Part shown: piece after piece, positions 16,575-26,090 of the stretch
Layout: every line of letters begins with the position of its first letter
Position numbering within the stretch: position 1 is the stretch's first letter
Assembly (NCBI GenBank): GCA_964507045.1
Contig: CAZDOO010000003.1
Location: forward strand, 56,537-120,536
Length of the DNA stretch: 64,000 nucleotides
Direction of reading: 5' to 3'
Source: UBA8199 sp964507045
Lineage (GTDB): Bacteria > Verrucomicrobiota > Verrucomicrobiia > Limisphaerales > UBA8199
Made by a program: the position numbers and the translations under genes
The notes under the pieces: model-generated
The model's database searches: none
What the model saw: the letters and a program-made list of their open reading frames with translations, nothing else
Told to the model about the DNA's origin: nothing

Positions 16575-17972
16575 ATGATGCATAACATGAAACCGTTCTC
16601 CAACCCACGCCGATGGGGAGGGCTGTCGCTCGCCGGCGCCTTCCTGGCCGTCTCGTTCCTCACCCTGCTCGCCGCCCCCACCCAGGTGGCCCGCACCACC
16701 CCGCAATGGGTCCGGGACGGCGTCGTCTATGAAATCTTCCCCCGCAGTTTCTCCCCCGAGGGCAATTTCAACGGCATCACCGCCCGGCTGGACGAACTCA
16801 AGGATCTCGGGGTGAACATCCTCTGGCTCATGCCCATCCATCCGCTGGGCGAAAAGCTGCGCAAGGGCACCCTGGGCAGCCCCTATGCCATCCGCGATTA
16901 CTACGGCATCAACCCCGACTACGGCACCGAGGCCGACCTGAAGCGCCTTGTTGCCGAGGCCCACAAGCGCGGGCTCAAGGTCATCATTGACGTGGTGGCC
17001 AATCACACCGCCTGGGACAGCGTGCTCATGGCGCACCCGGAGTTCTACAAGCAGGACGCCAGCGGCAAGATTATCCCGCCGGTCAAGGAGTGGACGGATG
17101 TCGCCGGGCTCAACTACCAGAACCCCAAGCTGCGCGAATACATGATCGGCATGCTCAAGCACTGGCTTGACCCCGCCACCTTCGACCTCGACGGCTTCCG
17201 GTGCGATGTCGCCTACGAGGTCCCCACCAGCTTTTGGGAAGAAGCTCGCGCTGCATTGACCAAGGTGAAGCCCGACTTTTTCATGCTCGCCGAGGCCAGC
17301 AAACCCGAGCTGCTCACCAATGCCTTCGATGCGGATTACTCCTGGCCCCTGCATGGCACTTTGAATGAGGTGCTGCTCCGGGGCGCTCCCGCCAGCGAGT
17401 TTAAGCGCTCATGGGAGGAAAGCCGCAAGCAATTCCCCGAGGGCTCGCTCCACCTGCGTTTCTCAGACAACCATGACGAAGCGCGCGCCGTGGCCCGGTT
17501 CAGCGCCAAAGGCGCCCTCGCCGCGTCGGCGCTCATGTTCACGCTCGACGGCGTGCCGTTGCTCTACAACGGCATGGAGGTCGGCGACGCCACGGAATCC
17601 GGCGACCCGGCCCTGTTCGAGAGACTGCCGGTCTTCTGGCAGCCCAAGGACCGCCCCCCGCTGCGCCAGATCTACCAGTCCCTGATCCGCCTGCGCAAAG
17701 CCTACCCCGCGTTCCGCAACGACCGCGTCATCTGGCTGCGCAACTCCGACGAAGCCAATCTCGTCACCCTGATGCGCCTGGACAACAAAGACGAATTCGT
17801 TGTGGTCATCAACTTCTCCAATCGGCCCATCATCGGCTGGGCGGAAGTGCTGCATGACCGGGAGTTCCAGCCGGTGAAGATCGCCGGCATGCCCGAGCCG
17901 CCGTCCGACTGCTTCCCCCTGTTTCGCCTCAACGGCTTCGACTGGCGCATCTATCACCGCGCGGTGAAGTAG
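16575..17972 (+). CDS. Exported GH13 alpha-amylase/cyclomaltodextrinase-like enzyme
   Basis: The 465-residue protein has an export segment (about residues 16-35) followed directly by a compact GH13 barrel. All four regions are intact: DVVANHT (near 138), GFRCDVA (nucleophile Asp near 210), LAEAS (acid/base Glu near 239) and FSDNHDEA (near 298). A short beta-sandwich domain C ends the protein. The small size and the absence of accessory or C-terminal sorting domains contrast with its neighbours and suggest a periplasmic enzyme acting on oligosaccharides released by the large secreted enzymes. It lies 24 bases after the GH57 gene and is probably in its transcript. Two further in-frame ATGs (16578, 16587) are possible starts. 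Confidence 0.9.
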   Translation: MMHNMKPFSNPRRWGGLSLAGAFLAVSFLTLLAAPTQVARTTPQWVRDGVVYEIFPRSFSPEGNFNGITARLDELKDLGVNILWLMPIHPLGEKLRKGTLGSPYAIRDYYGINPDYGTEADLKRLVAEAHKRGLKVIIDVVANHTAWDSVLMAHPEFYKQDASGKIIPPVKEWTDVAGLNYQNPKLREYMIGMLKHWLDPATFDLDGFRCDVAYEVPTSFWEEARAALTKVKPDFFMLAEASKPELLTNAFDADYSWPLHGTLNEVLLRGAPASEFKRSWEESRKQFPEGSLHLRFSDNHDEARAVARFSAKGALAASALMFTLDGVPLLYNGMEVGDATESGDPALFERLPVFWQPKDRPPLRQIYQSLIRLRKAYPAFRNDRVIWLRNSDEANLVTLMRLDNKDEFVVVINFSNRPIIGWAEVLHDREFQPVKIAGMPEPPSDCFPLFRLNGFDWRIYHRAVK

Positions 17973-18150
17973 GGCCGGCTGCGCAGATTCCCCTGGCCAA
18001 ACGCAGTGCCGCGTGGGCGCCGTGGGACTGGGCTTGGACTGAGCTTTACAGCCGCAAGGGTGGTGGCTAACGTGACGCCGGCTTGGGAGCCAGGCGGCAT
18101 GGCGTTGCCTCTCCCGGCTGCCCTGTAAGACTCTGCCAGACATCCGTAAT

Positions 18151-19167
18151 GTGACCAGGCCCGAACATAATCGCCCGCAGCCCGCCGGAAAACCGAAGCT
18201 CTTGGTATTCGAGCTCTGGGGCTTGGGGGATTTGGTGATCGCGACGCCTTTCCTGCGGGCGGCAAGCCAGAAGTACACGGTGACGCTGGTGGCGAAACCC
18301 TATGCGCTGGATTTGCAGAAGCGGTTCTGGCCGGAAGTGAAGGTGGTGCCATTCGTCGCGCCGTGGACGGCATTCAAGCACAAGTATCGGTTGCTGGCCT
18401 GGCCGTGGATGGGGATGTTCCGGCTGCTCCGCGGACTGGCCGCTGAGAAGTTCGACTTCGGCCTGTCGGCGCGCTGGGACCCGCGGGACCACCTGTTGTT
18501 GCTGCTGGCGCGGGCCAGGGCGCGGCTGGGATACCCGCGCTGGGGGAGCAAGGTCATGCTGGCCAGGTCGCTGGGCCGTCCGGACCCCACAGCCCACCGC
18601 TATGAGCATTGGCACGTGATGGCCCGGGCGCTGGGTTTCGAGGTGCCGCAACGTGAGGCGCTGGTCTTGCCCCTGTCCCGACCGGGAGGGGAGATCCTGG
18701 TGCACACGGGCGCCGGTCAGCCGGTGCGGGTCTGGCCGCTGGAACGGTATGGCGGGCTGGTTGCCCGGTTGCGGCGGGCCAACCGCCGCGTGCAGGTGGC
18801 CTGCGATCCGGAGCAACGGAACTGGTGGCTGGCGGCCGGGGAGGCAAGCGTGGCCACGCCCCGGAGCGTCGCCGAGTTGTTCGCGCTGGTGGACCGGGCG
18901 GGGGCATTCATCGGCAACGATTCCGGCCCCGGCCATCTGGCGGCGTTCTGCGGGGTGCCCACCTTCACGCTGTTCGGCCCGCAAATGGCCGAGTGGTTCG
19001 CGCCGCTCCATCCGGCGTCGGAGTGGCTCGAAGGCAAGGCCTGCCCGTACAAGCCTTGCTCTGATTACTGCCGGTTTCCGGCGCCCTGCTGCATGGTGAA
19101 CACGGAGGAAGCGGAGGTCGGGGCGGCGGTGGAGGCGTTTGCCGCGCGGGTGTTGCAGGCCGGGTGA
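18151..19167 (+). CDS. Glycosyltransferase family 9 (heptosyltransferase-like)
   Basis: The 338-residue protein with a GTG start has the GT-B fold signatures of heptosyltransferases: an N-terminal FELWGLGDLVIATPFLRA segment (about residue 20) and the C-terminal nucleotide-sugar loop FIGNDSGPGHLAAFCGVPT (about 252-270). Known members add heptose or related sugars to the LPS core at the inner face of the membrane. A Cys-rich stretch near residue 295 (CPYKPCSDYC) is seen in many bacterial GT9 proteins. It opens a group of polysaccharide genes but reads in the opposite direction to the next gene. Confidence 0.88.
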   Translation: MTRPEHNRPQPAGKPKLLVFELWGLGDLVIATPFLRAASQKYTVTLVAKPYALDLQKRFWPEVKVVPFVAPWTAFKHKYRLLAWPWMGMFRLLRGLAAEKFDFGLSARWDPRDHLLLLLARARARLGYPRWGSKVMLARSLGRPDPTAHRYEHWHVMARALGFEVPQREALVLPLSRPGGEILVHTGAGQPVRVWPLERYGGLVARLRRANRRVQVACDPEQRNWWLAAGEASVATPRSVAELFALVDRAGAFIGNDSGPGHLAAFCGVPTFTLFGPQMAEWFAPLHPASEWLEGKACPYKPCSDYCRFPAPCCMVNTEEAEVGAAVEAFAARVLQAG

Positions 19168-19186
19168 GACGAGGGGAGAGGTGGGC

Positions 19187-20479
19187 TTATCGCGGGAGCG
19201 GGTGGGCGGCAGCGGCGGAGACGGTTGCCGGTGGGGTCGCCTCGACTTGCGTGATCGCCTCGGCCATGGCCGACAAATGCCGTTCCAGGGTGAAGTTGCG
19301 CAGGAAGATTTGCCGGAACTCCTCGCCCGTTTCGACCGTCATCAGGGCCAGCAGGCGGTCGGCGATCTGCTCCGGGGACCGGACGTTGACCAGGCCGAGG
19401 TAGTTGGCCGGGAACAGCTCGGGCAGCGACCGCCAGCGCGTGGCGAGTATCGGCAGCCCAAAGGCCATGGCCTCGATCAGGTTCACCGGCTGGTTTTCGT
19501 TTTCGTAATAGGTGGGGAAGCAAAACAGGTCTGCCTCCCGAAGCAACCGGTGCTTCTGGTCGCCTGAAACAAAGCCCAGGTACTCGACCGTGTTGGCGAG
19601 GCCGGGTTCGGCCAGCCGGCGATCGAATTCGGCTCTGGCCTCCGCGGTGATGAAGCCGCCGGCCACCAGCAGGCGGAGGGCAACCGGCGCCTGGCGCTGG
19701 CCGAGCCGCTGGTTGGCGAGCGCCACCGCGCTGAGTGTGTCAAACAGTCCCTTCTCGCGCGTGCAGTGCGCCAGATAGAGGACGCGGACCAAATGCGGGT
19801 CGCCGCCGGCAAGCTGCGCCTCCGCGGCTTCCAGGGGCTGGCCCGACAAGAGCTGCTTGCGGGCGGCAAAGCGGGCCTTGCGCCGGGGCAGGACCTCCGC
19901 CGCAAAGGTGGGGCAGGGGTCGGGAATGCCGTTGCTTACGACCTTGATTTGACGGGAGAAAAGCTTCTCGGCATCCGCGCGGTTGTACTTGGAGAGCACG
20001 ATGCTCAAGTCCACCTGCTTCAGCAGGCGATAGGTGAGCGACCGCCAGCGCATTGTTGCCACCAACTCGAGCCATTTGGCCAGCCCGGCGGCGTGCCAGT
20101 GCAGGATGACGCGCTTGAAGAAAGGCCGGCAGATCAGCATTACGAGCCAGTCCCGATACAAGGCCGAACGCTTGCCCGGGGCCGGGATGTAATACAGGGT
20201 GCTGACGCCGTAACGAAACCGGCACCAGATAGCCTGCAAGCAATAGGTCAGCAGCAGGACCAACTTGCCCAGCCTCAAGTCGCCGATATCCTCGAGCTTC
20301 TGCGACAAGCGGGCGTTGACGTGATAGCACTCGATGCCGAGGGACTGACCCGGCTTGCCGGCCGCCGACGGCCGGCCCGCGCGCCAACGATCTCCCCCGA
20401 AGCCCGCCAGCATGAGCTGCACCATGTAACTCTGGCCATGGTGAGGCGGCGGCGTATGGGCGAATACCAGCAGTTTCAT
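19187..20479 (-). CDS. Glycosyltransferase family 4
   Basis: The 430-residue protein starts MKLLVFAHTPPPHHGQSYMV, a typical GT-B N terminus with a Gly-containing loop after the first strand. The C-terminal half carries the family 4 donor-site features: LYLAHCTREKGLFD (around 240), YLGFVSGDQKHRLL (around 310) and the acidic motif PTYYENENQPVNLIEAMA (around 335), the EX7E-like element of retaining enzymes. It should transfer a sugar from a nucleotide donor during surface polysaccharide synthesis. It converges with the GT9 gene (19 bases between stops) and is divergent from the GT2 gene. Confidence 0.88.
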   Translation of the reverse strand: MKLLVFAHTPPPHHGQSYMVQLMLAGFGGDRWRAGRPSAAGKPGQSLGIECYHVNARLSQKLEDIGDLRLGKLVLLLTYCLQAIWCRFRYGVSTLYYIPAPGKRSALYRDWLVMLICRPFFKRVILHWHAAGLAKWLELVATMRWRSLTYRLLKQVDLSIVLSKYNRADAEKLFSRQIKVVSNGIPDPCPTFAAEVLPRRKARFAARKQLLSGQPLEAAEAQLAGGDPHLVRVLYLAHCTREKGLFDTLSAVALANQRLGQRQAPVALRLLVAGGFITAEARAEFDRRLAEPGLANTVEYLGFVSGDQKHRLLREADLFCFPTYYENENQPVNLIEAMAFGLPILATRWRSLPELFPANYLGLVNVRSPEQIADRLLALMTVETGEEFRQIFLRNFTLERHLSAMAEAITQVEATPPATVSAAAAHPLPR

Positions 20480-20657
20480 GAAGTTGGGGGCAGATGCCCT
20501 TCGATTATGGCTCTAAATAAGCTAACATCCAACCCTAGCTGCAAACGACTTGCCTGAGAAGCCATTTTTTGATTCCCGGAAGGACGCCGGCCCAACGCTC
20601 GCCTTGACGCTGCCAGAGCGCTCCGTTAGGGTGAAATCCCATGTTGCGGAACCCCCG

Positions 20658-21635
20658 ATGACACCTGGAGACATCACCATTGCCGTAACCATCTTCGACC
20701 GGCGCGATTATATCGAGCAGGCGGTGGCCAGCGCCTTGGCGCAAACGCTGCCGGTTCGAGTCATGGTGGTGGAAGACTGCGGCCCCGATACCGGTCTCCA
20801 GCCGCTGGTTGTTTCGAAGTTCGGCCCGCGAATCACCTACCATCGCAGTCCCCGCCGGCGGGGTCTGTTTGATAATTGGAACGCGTGCATGGATCTCTGC
20901 GCGACGCGCTGGATGTGCCTGCTGCACGACGACGACTTTCTTGAGCCTGATTTCGTCGCGGCGATGGTCGAACTGGCAGCCAAGATGCCGGACAAGGGGC
21001 TATACTACGGCCGGTGCAATGTGGTTGACGCGGCGGGCAAGCCGGCCTGGACGACGGCGGCCCTGCCGGGGGTCGGGTGGCGGGCCGCCGACCCCGTGGA
21101 AACGGCTCTGCATAATCCCGTCTGTTTTCCGGCAGAACTGTTCCGGGTGGATTATGCAAAAGCGCTGGGCGGGTTTCTTCCAACGTCGCGGTTCACCGGC
21201 GACTGGGACATGTGGGCCAAACTCACACTGCACCACGGCGCTGCCGCGATTAACCGGATAATCGGCAACGTCCGAAGTCACAATGCGGATGGCCGCGGAA
21301 CAACGCGCGTGACTCGGAACGGCAAGCTTCTAGGTCTGACCTTGATGCAGGTCAAGAAGAACGCGGCGCGGTTGCGCAAGCACGGGATTGATCTCGGTTT
21401 CGACCGGGCCAGAGTTCTTGAGCCCACCCCCGTGCCAACCCGGTTTCTGCTCGAGAATGCCCGGGGATTCAGCCCCCGGTTGCTGGCCTACAACCGTGGT
21501 CTGCTGCTCCGGTCCCGCCCGCCGCACGGGGGCTACCTGCTCTTCCAGGTAATGGCTCGGTGCCTCGGGCCACGTTTCGTGCGCGCAGCCTCGGGGCTCT
21601 ATCAAATGCTGCGAAGAACCGACCGCCAGTCATAG
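20658..21635 (+). CDS. Glycosyltransferase family 2
   Basis: The start at 20658 (MTPGDITIAVTIFDRRDYIE) puts the first beta strand of the GT-A fold at the N terminus; a TTG codon at 20550 would add 36 residues with no GT-A character. Typical GT2 features are VVEDCGPDTG, a DDD-containing segment LLHDDDFLEPD (metal and donor binding), and TGDWDMWAKL further on as the likely acceptor/catalytic region. The protein is 325 residues long. The C-terminal 90 residues are basic and may contact the membrane. It lies among other polysaccharide genes; the sugar is unknown. Confidence 0.85.
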   Translation: MTPGDITIAVTIFDRRDYIEQAVASALAQTLPVRVMVVEDCGPDTGLQPLVVSKFGPRITYHRSPRRRGLFDNWNACMDLCATRWMCLLHDDDFLEPDFVAAMVELAAKMPDKGLYYGRCNVVDAAGKPAWTTAALPGVGWRAADPVETALHNPVCFPAELFRVDYAKALGGFLPTSRFTGDWDMWAKLTLHHGAAAINRIIGNVRSHNADGRGTTRVTRNGKLLGLTLMQVKKNAARLRKHGIDLGFDRARVLEPTPVPTRFLLENARGFSPRLLAYNRGLLLRSRPPHGGYLLFQVMARCLGPRFVRAASGLYQMLRRTDRQS

Positions 21636-21689
21636 CCATGCGCACCTTGCTGACAGCAACGCCTCGTTGGTTTGGCTTGCAGCCTTGAC

Positions 21690-23093
21690 TCAGGCTGCCT
21701 CCGATTGCCGCGAGGAGGAAAGTCGGGAGCGGCCGCAAAGGAAGCCGAACAGGTCTGTCTTCAAACTCTGGGCGCCGACCAGGGGCCAATACCAATAGTT
21801 GAACAAGCTACCCGCCAGCAAGGGCGCCAGCACCAGCGCGCCGATGCCCAGCGAGGTGAAATGAATGAGAATGAGCGAGAAGCTGAGGCCCACCAAGGCG
21901 GTAGCAAGCCCCGGCCATAGAAACGGAATGCGATTCTCCGTCGAGATCAGCGAGACCCAGAAACTGAGATGCAGTTCAATGAAGTAGTATAGCGCCATCA
22001 CCACCAGCCACCCCAGGGGCAGCATTTGCTTGCCACTGCCAAACCAACACAACAGGAGCGGCCCGCATAAAACCAAGCCGGCGGCAAGAATCAGGAAGGT
22101 CAGATGTTGCAACCAAAACCGCGGCCACAGCACCCGCGCCATGGCGGCGTAATCATGCTGCGTGCGATACTGGCCGATAAGCTGCCACTTGACAGTGGTC
22201 CAGACCGTGGCCATGCCGCTGATCACGCCGACAAGCAGGGTCGAAAGTCCATATTGCGCATTTCCCGCCAACCCCAGCACTTGGTTGCAAATAGCAATGT
22301 TAGCCTGCGCGGTGAAACACGAGGTTACCGTCAACATCCCCAGCCGCCAACTCGTGGGCCAGATAATGCGTAGGTTCTCCCACACCTGCGCCTTCTCCGG
22401 CTGGAGATGGTTGCCCAACTGTTTGCGGCACTGCCAGCGCGCCAATCCCTGCTGCAACAGGCTCCCTGCCAGGCTCCCCAGCGGCAGGCTTATCAGCCCC
22501 CCGCCGCAGAGCAGCAACGCCGCTGCCGTCACAAACTTCACAACCGAAGCGGCAACGCTGATTTGCACTGACAACAGCACGTGGTTCATCCCGCGCAGGA
22601 AGATCACCGCCCAGCTCGAGTAGATATCGGCCACCGTCGCCACCAGCGTGATCACCCACGCCACACGCGTGACCGTAGGGTAAGGGGTGTCGTGAACGCG
22701 CGACTCCACCAGGTAAGTGCCCCACGCCCCTACCGCGATCAGAACTATCACCGCCATGTAACGGTAGAGAACGCGCGTCGTGAAAAAGAGTTGCCCAAGC
22801 AACCGCCAATTCGGGCTGGCGGTGCCCGCCTTGGAAAACCCATGCGCTTGCAGCGTCTCGGCCCCACCCATTGCGTAGCTCACGAACCGCACGATAGTCG
22901 GGCTAAAACCAAAATCAATCACCGGGGCCAGTTGCACCAGGCTTAGCAGTATAATGTACATGCCCAGCTCCTCCGTGGACAACTTCCGCAATACTAGTGG
23001 CAGCAGGAACGCCCCGATCGCCAGTCGCAGCCCGTTGGCAATCCACGACCACCCCACGGCCGAGGTGTGGAGCCTTTTCAGGACGGCGCGCAC
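21690..23093 (-). CDS. Polysaccharide flippase (Wzx/MurJ-like, MATE-type fold)
   Basis: The protein has about 12 to 14 hydrophobic segments spread over 467 residues, the usual size of O-antigen and exopolysaccharide flippases. I place the start at the GTG at 23093, which is followed by VGWSWIANGLRLAIGAFLLP, the first membrane helix. The frame is open much further upstream but that part overlaps the preceding glycosyltransferase and is not protein-like. It would move lipid-linked oligosaccharides across the inner membrane, consistent with the surrounding glycosyltransferases. The start codon is the weak point. Confidence 0.8.
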   Translation of the reverse strand: MRAVLKRLHTSAVGWSWIANGLRLAIGAFLLPLVLRKLSTEELGMYIILLSLVQLAPVIDFGFSPTIVRFVSYAMGGAETLQAHGFSKAGTASPNWRLLGQLFFTTRVLYRYMAVIVLIAVGAWGTYLVESRVHDTPYPTVTRVAWVITLVATVADIYSSWAVIFLRGMNHVLLSVQISVAASVVKFVTAAALLLCGGGLISLPLGSLAGSLLQQGLARWQCRKQLGNHLQPEKAQVWENLRIIWPTSWRLGMLTVTSCFTAQANIAICNQVLGLAGNAQYGLSTLLVGVISGMATVWTTVKWQLIGQYRTQHDYAAMARVLWPRFWLQHLTFLILAAGLVLCGPLLLCWFGSGKQMLPLGWLVVMALYYFIELHLSFWVSLISTENRIPFLWPGLATALVGLSFSLILIHFTSLGIGALVLAPLLAGSLFNYWYWPLVGAQSLKTDLFGFLCGRSRLSSSRQSEAA

Positions 23094-23167
23094 CCGGATC
23101 TCTTGAACTGAAGATGGCCAGCGCAAAGTAATGCAGTTGACAGCTTGGGGGCTCGGTCGGGCGGGGG

Positions 23168-24316
23168 TCAAGGCGCTAGTTTCAGCACCTCGGCGTAAAC
23201 GTCCAGGTGCCGCCGCGCAATGACTTCGGGGTGAAAACGTTCCCGCGCGCGCTGCCTGGACCGGCCCGCGGCTGCGGCTGCCGCGGCCGGATCGGCCAGC
23301 ACATGCTCGACCGCAGCCGTTATGCTCGCCGCCTCCCGAGGGTTGAACAAGAATCCGGTTTGGCCTTCTGTAACTAACTCCGGCACCCCGCCGACCCGCG
23401 CAGCGACGACCGGCACGCCCGCCGCCATGGCCTCCAGGACGGCCATGGGGCAATTCTCCTCCAGCGAGGCCAACACCAGTACCGCTGCCTGGCCAAGAAA
23501 TGCCTTAAGCTCTTGTCGCGTGGCGGGCCCGTCGTAGATGCACCAGGGCCGCCCCTTGACCAGGCGAAGGAATTCCAAACCGTAAGCATCGCCCGGGTTC
23601 ATGGTTCCGCAGAACCTTAGTTCCAGCGACTGCTTCTCGGCCAGGGGATCAAGCGCCTGGATCAGAGCGTTCTGATTCTTGAGCTGGCAGATGTTGGCCA
23701 CGCACAGAATGCGCGCGGGCGCTCCTGGCGCCGGCTGGGGGTTGATCTCGAAGAAGGAGGCATCCACGGCGTTCGGCACAATCCAAGTGCGCGGAGCCAA
23801 GCCCAGCACCGCCTGCCGGGTATGTTCGGTGAGGCAAATCACCCCGTTGGAACGCGGCAGGGTGAATCGCTCCAGCCGGGCCGCCAGCCAGAGATAAGAA
23901 AGGGGCCGGGCGTGATCCCCCCGCGCGATCAAGCGCATGTTTCCATGGAGGGTCAGAATATTGGGAAAGCCCGAGCAGACGGCGCTGAGGGCGCAATCGC
24001 GCTCCGTCCCCTGGCCATGGACCAGGTCGGGCTGAAGTTCCCGCAGCTTGCGGCGCACGGCTCGGATACAGCCCTGGTAGCCGGTTCGCAGCCAGCCGAA
24101 CTTCGGGACATGGAGGCTGTGGAAGCAGAGGTTGGGAGCCAGCTTCTCCGGCGATTGCATCGGCACCTGCGCACAGGAAACGACATGCACCTCCAATTCG
24201 GGCAGGCGAGCGAAGCCTTGCAGCAAAGCTTCCGGCGCGCTGCCGAAACCGGGCACGGGCGCGCGGTAATCCTTGCGATCCTCGCGGTTGTCGGTGGTTA
24301 AGAGCGCGATTCTCAT
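23168..24316 (-). CDS. Glycosyltransferase family 4
   Basis: The ATG at 24316 gives MRIALLTTDNREDRKDYRAP, a good GT-B start; upstream codons in the same frame are low-complexity and overlap the 3' end of the ROK gene region. Family 4 features are VHGQGTERDCAL (about residue 105), ILCVANICQLKNQNALIQAL (about 215), and LASLEENCPMAVLEAMAAGVPVVA (about 285), the last holding the conserved Glu pair of retaining enzymes. The protein is 382 residues. It is followed after 74 bases by the flippase gene on the same strand, so the two probably serve one polysaccharide pathway. Confidence 0.88.
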   Translation of the reverse strand: MRIALLTTDNREDRKDYRAPVPGFGSAPEALLQGFARLPELEVHVVSCAQVPMQSPEKLAPNLCFHSLHVPKFGWLRTGYQGCIRAVRRKLRELQPDLVHGQGTERDCALSAVCSGFPNILTLHGNMRLIARGDHARPLSYLWLAARLERFTLPRSNGVICLTEHTRQAVLGLAPRTWIVPNAVDASFFEINPQPAPGAPARILCVANICQLKNQNALIQALDPLAEKQSLELRFCGTMNPGDAYGLEFLRLVKGRPWCIYDGPATRQELKAFLGQAAVLVLASLEENCPMAVLEAMAAGVPVVAARVGGVPELVTEGQTGFLFNPREAASITAAVEHVLADPAAAAAAAGRSRQRARERFHPEVIARRHLDVYAEVLKLAP

Positions 24317-24362
24317 CTCCACGCGCGGGGCGTCCGAGCGATGGCCTGGGCCTGGCGCCGGC

Positions 24363-25349
24363 TTACTTTGTCTCGCGGCGGGCCAGCACCGCGCCGCCGG
24401 TGATGCCGGCCTCATCGCCGAGCTTGGAAGCAATGATCTCGACGTCCTTCATGGTGCCGGGCATGGCATAGTCCTGCGCCGTCTCCACAATCACGCTCAT
24501 CATCTCGTCGGCCAGCGCTTCCATGACGCCGCCGCCCAGCACCACGACCTCCGGGCTGAGGATATTGACCAGGTTGGCCACGCCGATCCCGATATACTCA
24601 GCGGCGTCTTCGACAATCTTGTCCACGAACTTGTCGCCGCGACGGATGGCCTTGCGCAGGTCGCCGCTGCGCAGGTCGCTCAGGTCGTCGCCGAGCATGT
24701 CGGTGAGGATGGTCTTCTGGCCGTCCTTCACGCCGGCCTTGATCTGCTGAAAGATGGCGGTGCGGCTGGCCAGGGCCTCGAAGCAACCCTTGTTGCCGCA
24801 GCCGCATTTGGGGCCGTTGACGTCCAGGACCATGTGGCCGATCTCGCCGGCAGTGTGATTCAACCCGGCGTAGAGGTCGCCGTTGATGATGAGGCCGCCA
24901 CCGATGCCTGTGCCCACGAAAATGCCAACGAGGCTCTTCGGTTTGGCCTTGAGTTCGGCCACGTGGACACCCAACGCGGCGATATTGCAGTCGTTCTCGA
25001 CGAATACCGGCACGCCGAGAAGCTTCTCGAGGTCCTTCTTGAGCGGCACATCCTTCCACCCCTCCATGTTGGGAGCGAAGATGACCCTGCCCTCGGCGAA
25101 ATTCACCGCCCCCGGCGCGCCAATGCCGACGCCGGCCACCTGTTTGAATGACAGGTCGGCCTCATCCACCGCGTCCTGGACGCAGCGGGCGACGCGCTCG
25201 ATGACGGCCTCGACGCCGCGCTGGGACTTGGTGCTGAGCTTGGCGGTGCCAATGCACTCGAGCGAGTTCTTGAACACCCCCGAGAGGATCTTGGTTCCGC
25301 CCAGGTCAACTCCGATGAAGTATTCCGCTTTGCTAGAAGTTTCGGCCAT
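24363..25349 (-). CDS. ROK family glucokinase
   Basis: The 328-residue protein has the N-terminal phosphate-binding segment GVDLGGTK (residues 13-20), the sugar-binding and catalytic segment ENDCNIAALG (Asp near 120), and the ROK zinc site HTAGEIGHMV followed by CGCGNKGCFEAL. It should phosphorylate glucose with ATP in the cytoplasm, which would link extracellular glucan digestion to glycolysis. It is the last gene of a three-gene minus-strand run, 9 bases after the second thymidylate-kinase-like gene. Other hexoses or N-acetylhexosamines are possible substrates within ROK. Confidence 0.9.
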   Translation of the reverse strand: MAETSSKAEYFIGVDLGGTKILSGVFKNSLECIGTAKLSTKSQRGVEAVIERVARCVQDAVDEADLSFKQVAGVGIGAPGAVNFAEGRVIFAPNMEGWKDVPLKKDLEKLLGVPVFVENDCNIAALGVHVAELKAKPKSLVGIFVGTGIGGGLIINGDLYAGLNHTAGEIGHMVLDVNGPKCGCGNKGCFEALASRTAIFQQIKAGVKDGQKTILTDMLGDDLSDLRSGDLRKAIRRGDKFVDKIVEDAAEYIGIGVANLVNILSPEVVVLGGGVMEALADEMMSVIVETAQDYAMPGTMKDVEIIASKLGDEAGITGGAVLARRETK

Positions 25350-25358
25350 AACACTTTC

Positions 25359-26090
25359 CTATTTGCCGGCCAGCACGGCACTGATTCTCTTGCGCAGCTC
25401 GGTGTTGATAACGTCCGCCGCGCGCATTCCGTTGACAATGGTGAAACCGTAAGAAGTCTGCAGGCGGCGGAAGGTCTTTTCCATAGCCGTCTGGTATTTC
25501 ATGAAGCTATCGAACATGTCCCGGGACAGCCCAAGGTCCATGCCGCTTTCCCAGTAATCAAGCGAGGCGTTCTTGGCGAAGGTTCGCTGCACCAGCTCCT
25601 CCGGGGGGACGTTGAGATAGAACACCGCGTCGGGTTCCAGCGCGACCCCATAGAGATTTCGCAGCCAGGCCTCGTCCATGCCGCGGACCATGTCGCGCGC
25701 CATCAACGTGTAGATGTAGCGGTCGGCCAGCACGACGAACCCGGCCTTGAGGGCGGGCAAAATGATGTTCTCGAGCTGGTCGGCGAAGTCCGTCGCATAG
25801 AACAGGCTCAGGGTGGTGCGGCTCAGGATGTTGCCTTCTTGCGCCTGCTCTAACTCCTCGCTGACGAGGGTGGACCGCTTGAGCCCCACCTGCACCGTCG
25901 CATGGCCGCCGCCTTCCAGCCATTCGACCAGCATCTCGATCTGGGTCGAGCGGCCGGAACCATCGGCGCCTTCGACGACGATAAGTTTCCCGGCGAGTTG
26001 CTCCAGGTCCACGCCCGGAATCCCCTGCCCGTAAAAGCGCCGCTCGGTGCGGCGCGGGACAACGATGTGGTTCTTGGCGGCGGTGGTCAT
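25359..26090 (-). CDS. Thymidylate-kinase-like protein 2, altered P-loop
   Basis: This 243-residue protein resembles dTMP kinase over its whole length: P-loop at residues 41-49, the ADRYIYTLMARD nucleotide-contact segment, and a C-terminal helical part. The P-loop reads GADGSGRST, so the Walker lysine is Arg47. About 25 residues precede the usual family start (VPRRTERRFYGQGIPGV), which the upstream paralogue lacks. The ATG overlaps the stop of that paralogue (ATGA), so translation is coupled. It could be a partner or regulator that binds nucleotide poorly, or an enzyme with other specificity. Family membership is clear; activity is open. Confidence 0.82.
   Translation of the reverse strand: MTTAAKNHIVVPRRTERRFYGQGIPGVDLEQLAGKLIVVEGADGSGRSTQIEMLVEWLEGGGHATVQVGLKRSTLVSEELEQAQEGNILSRTTLSLFYATDFADQLENIILPALKAGFVVLADRYIYTLMARDMVRGMDEAWLRNLYGVALEPDAVFYLNVPPEELVQRTFAKNASLDYWESGMDLGLSRDMFDSFMKYQTAMEKTFRRLQTSYGFTIVNGMRAADVINTELRKRISAVLAGK

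Noticed and set aside
13140..17354. Open frame of about 1400 codons on the minus strand across the GH57 and GH13 genes
   Set aside because: It is antisense to two genes with clear catalytic motifs and its product is low-complexity Gly/Ala/Val/Arg with no recognisable domain. It reflects codon bias in a high-GC gene.
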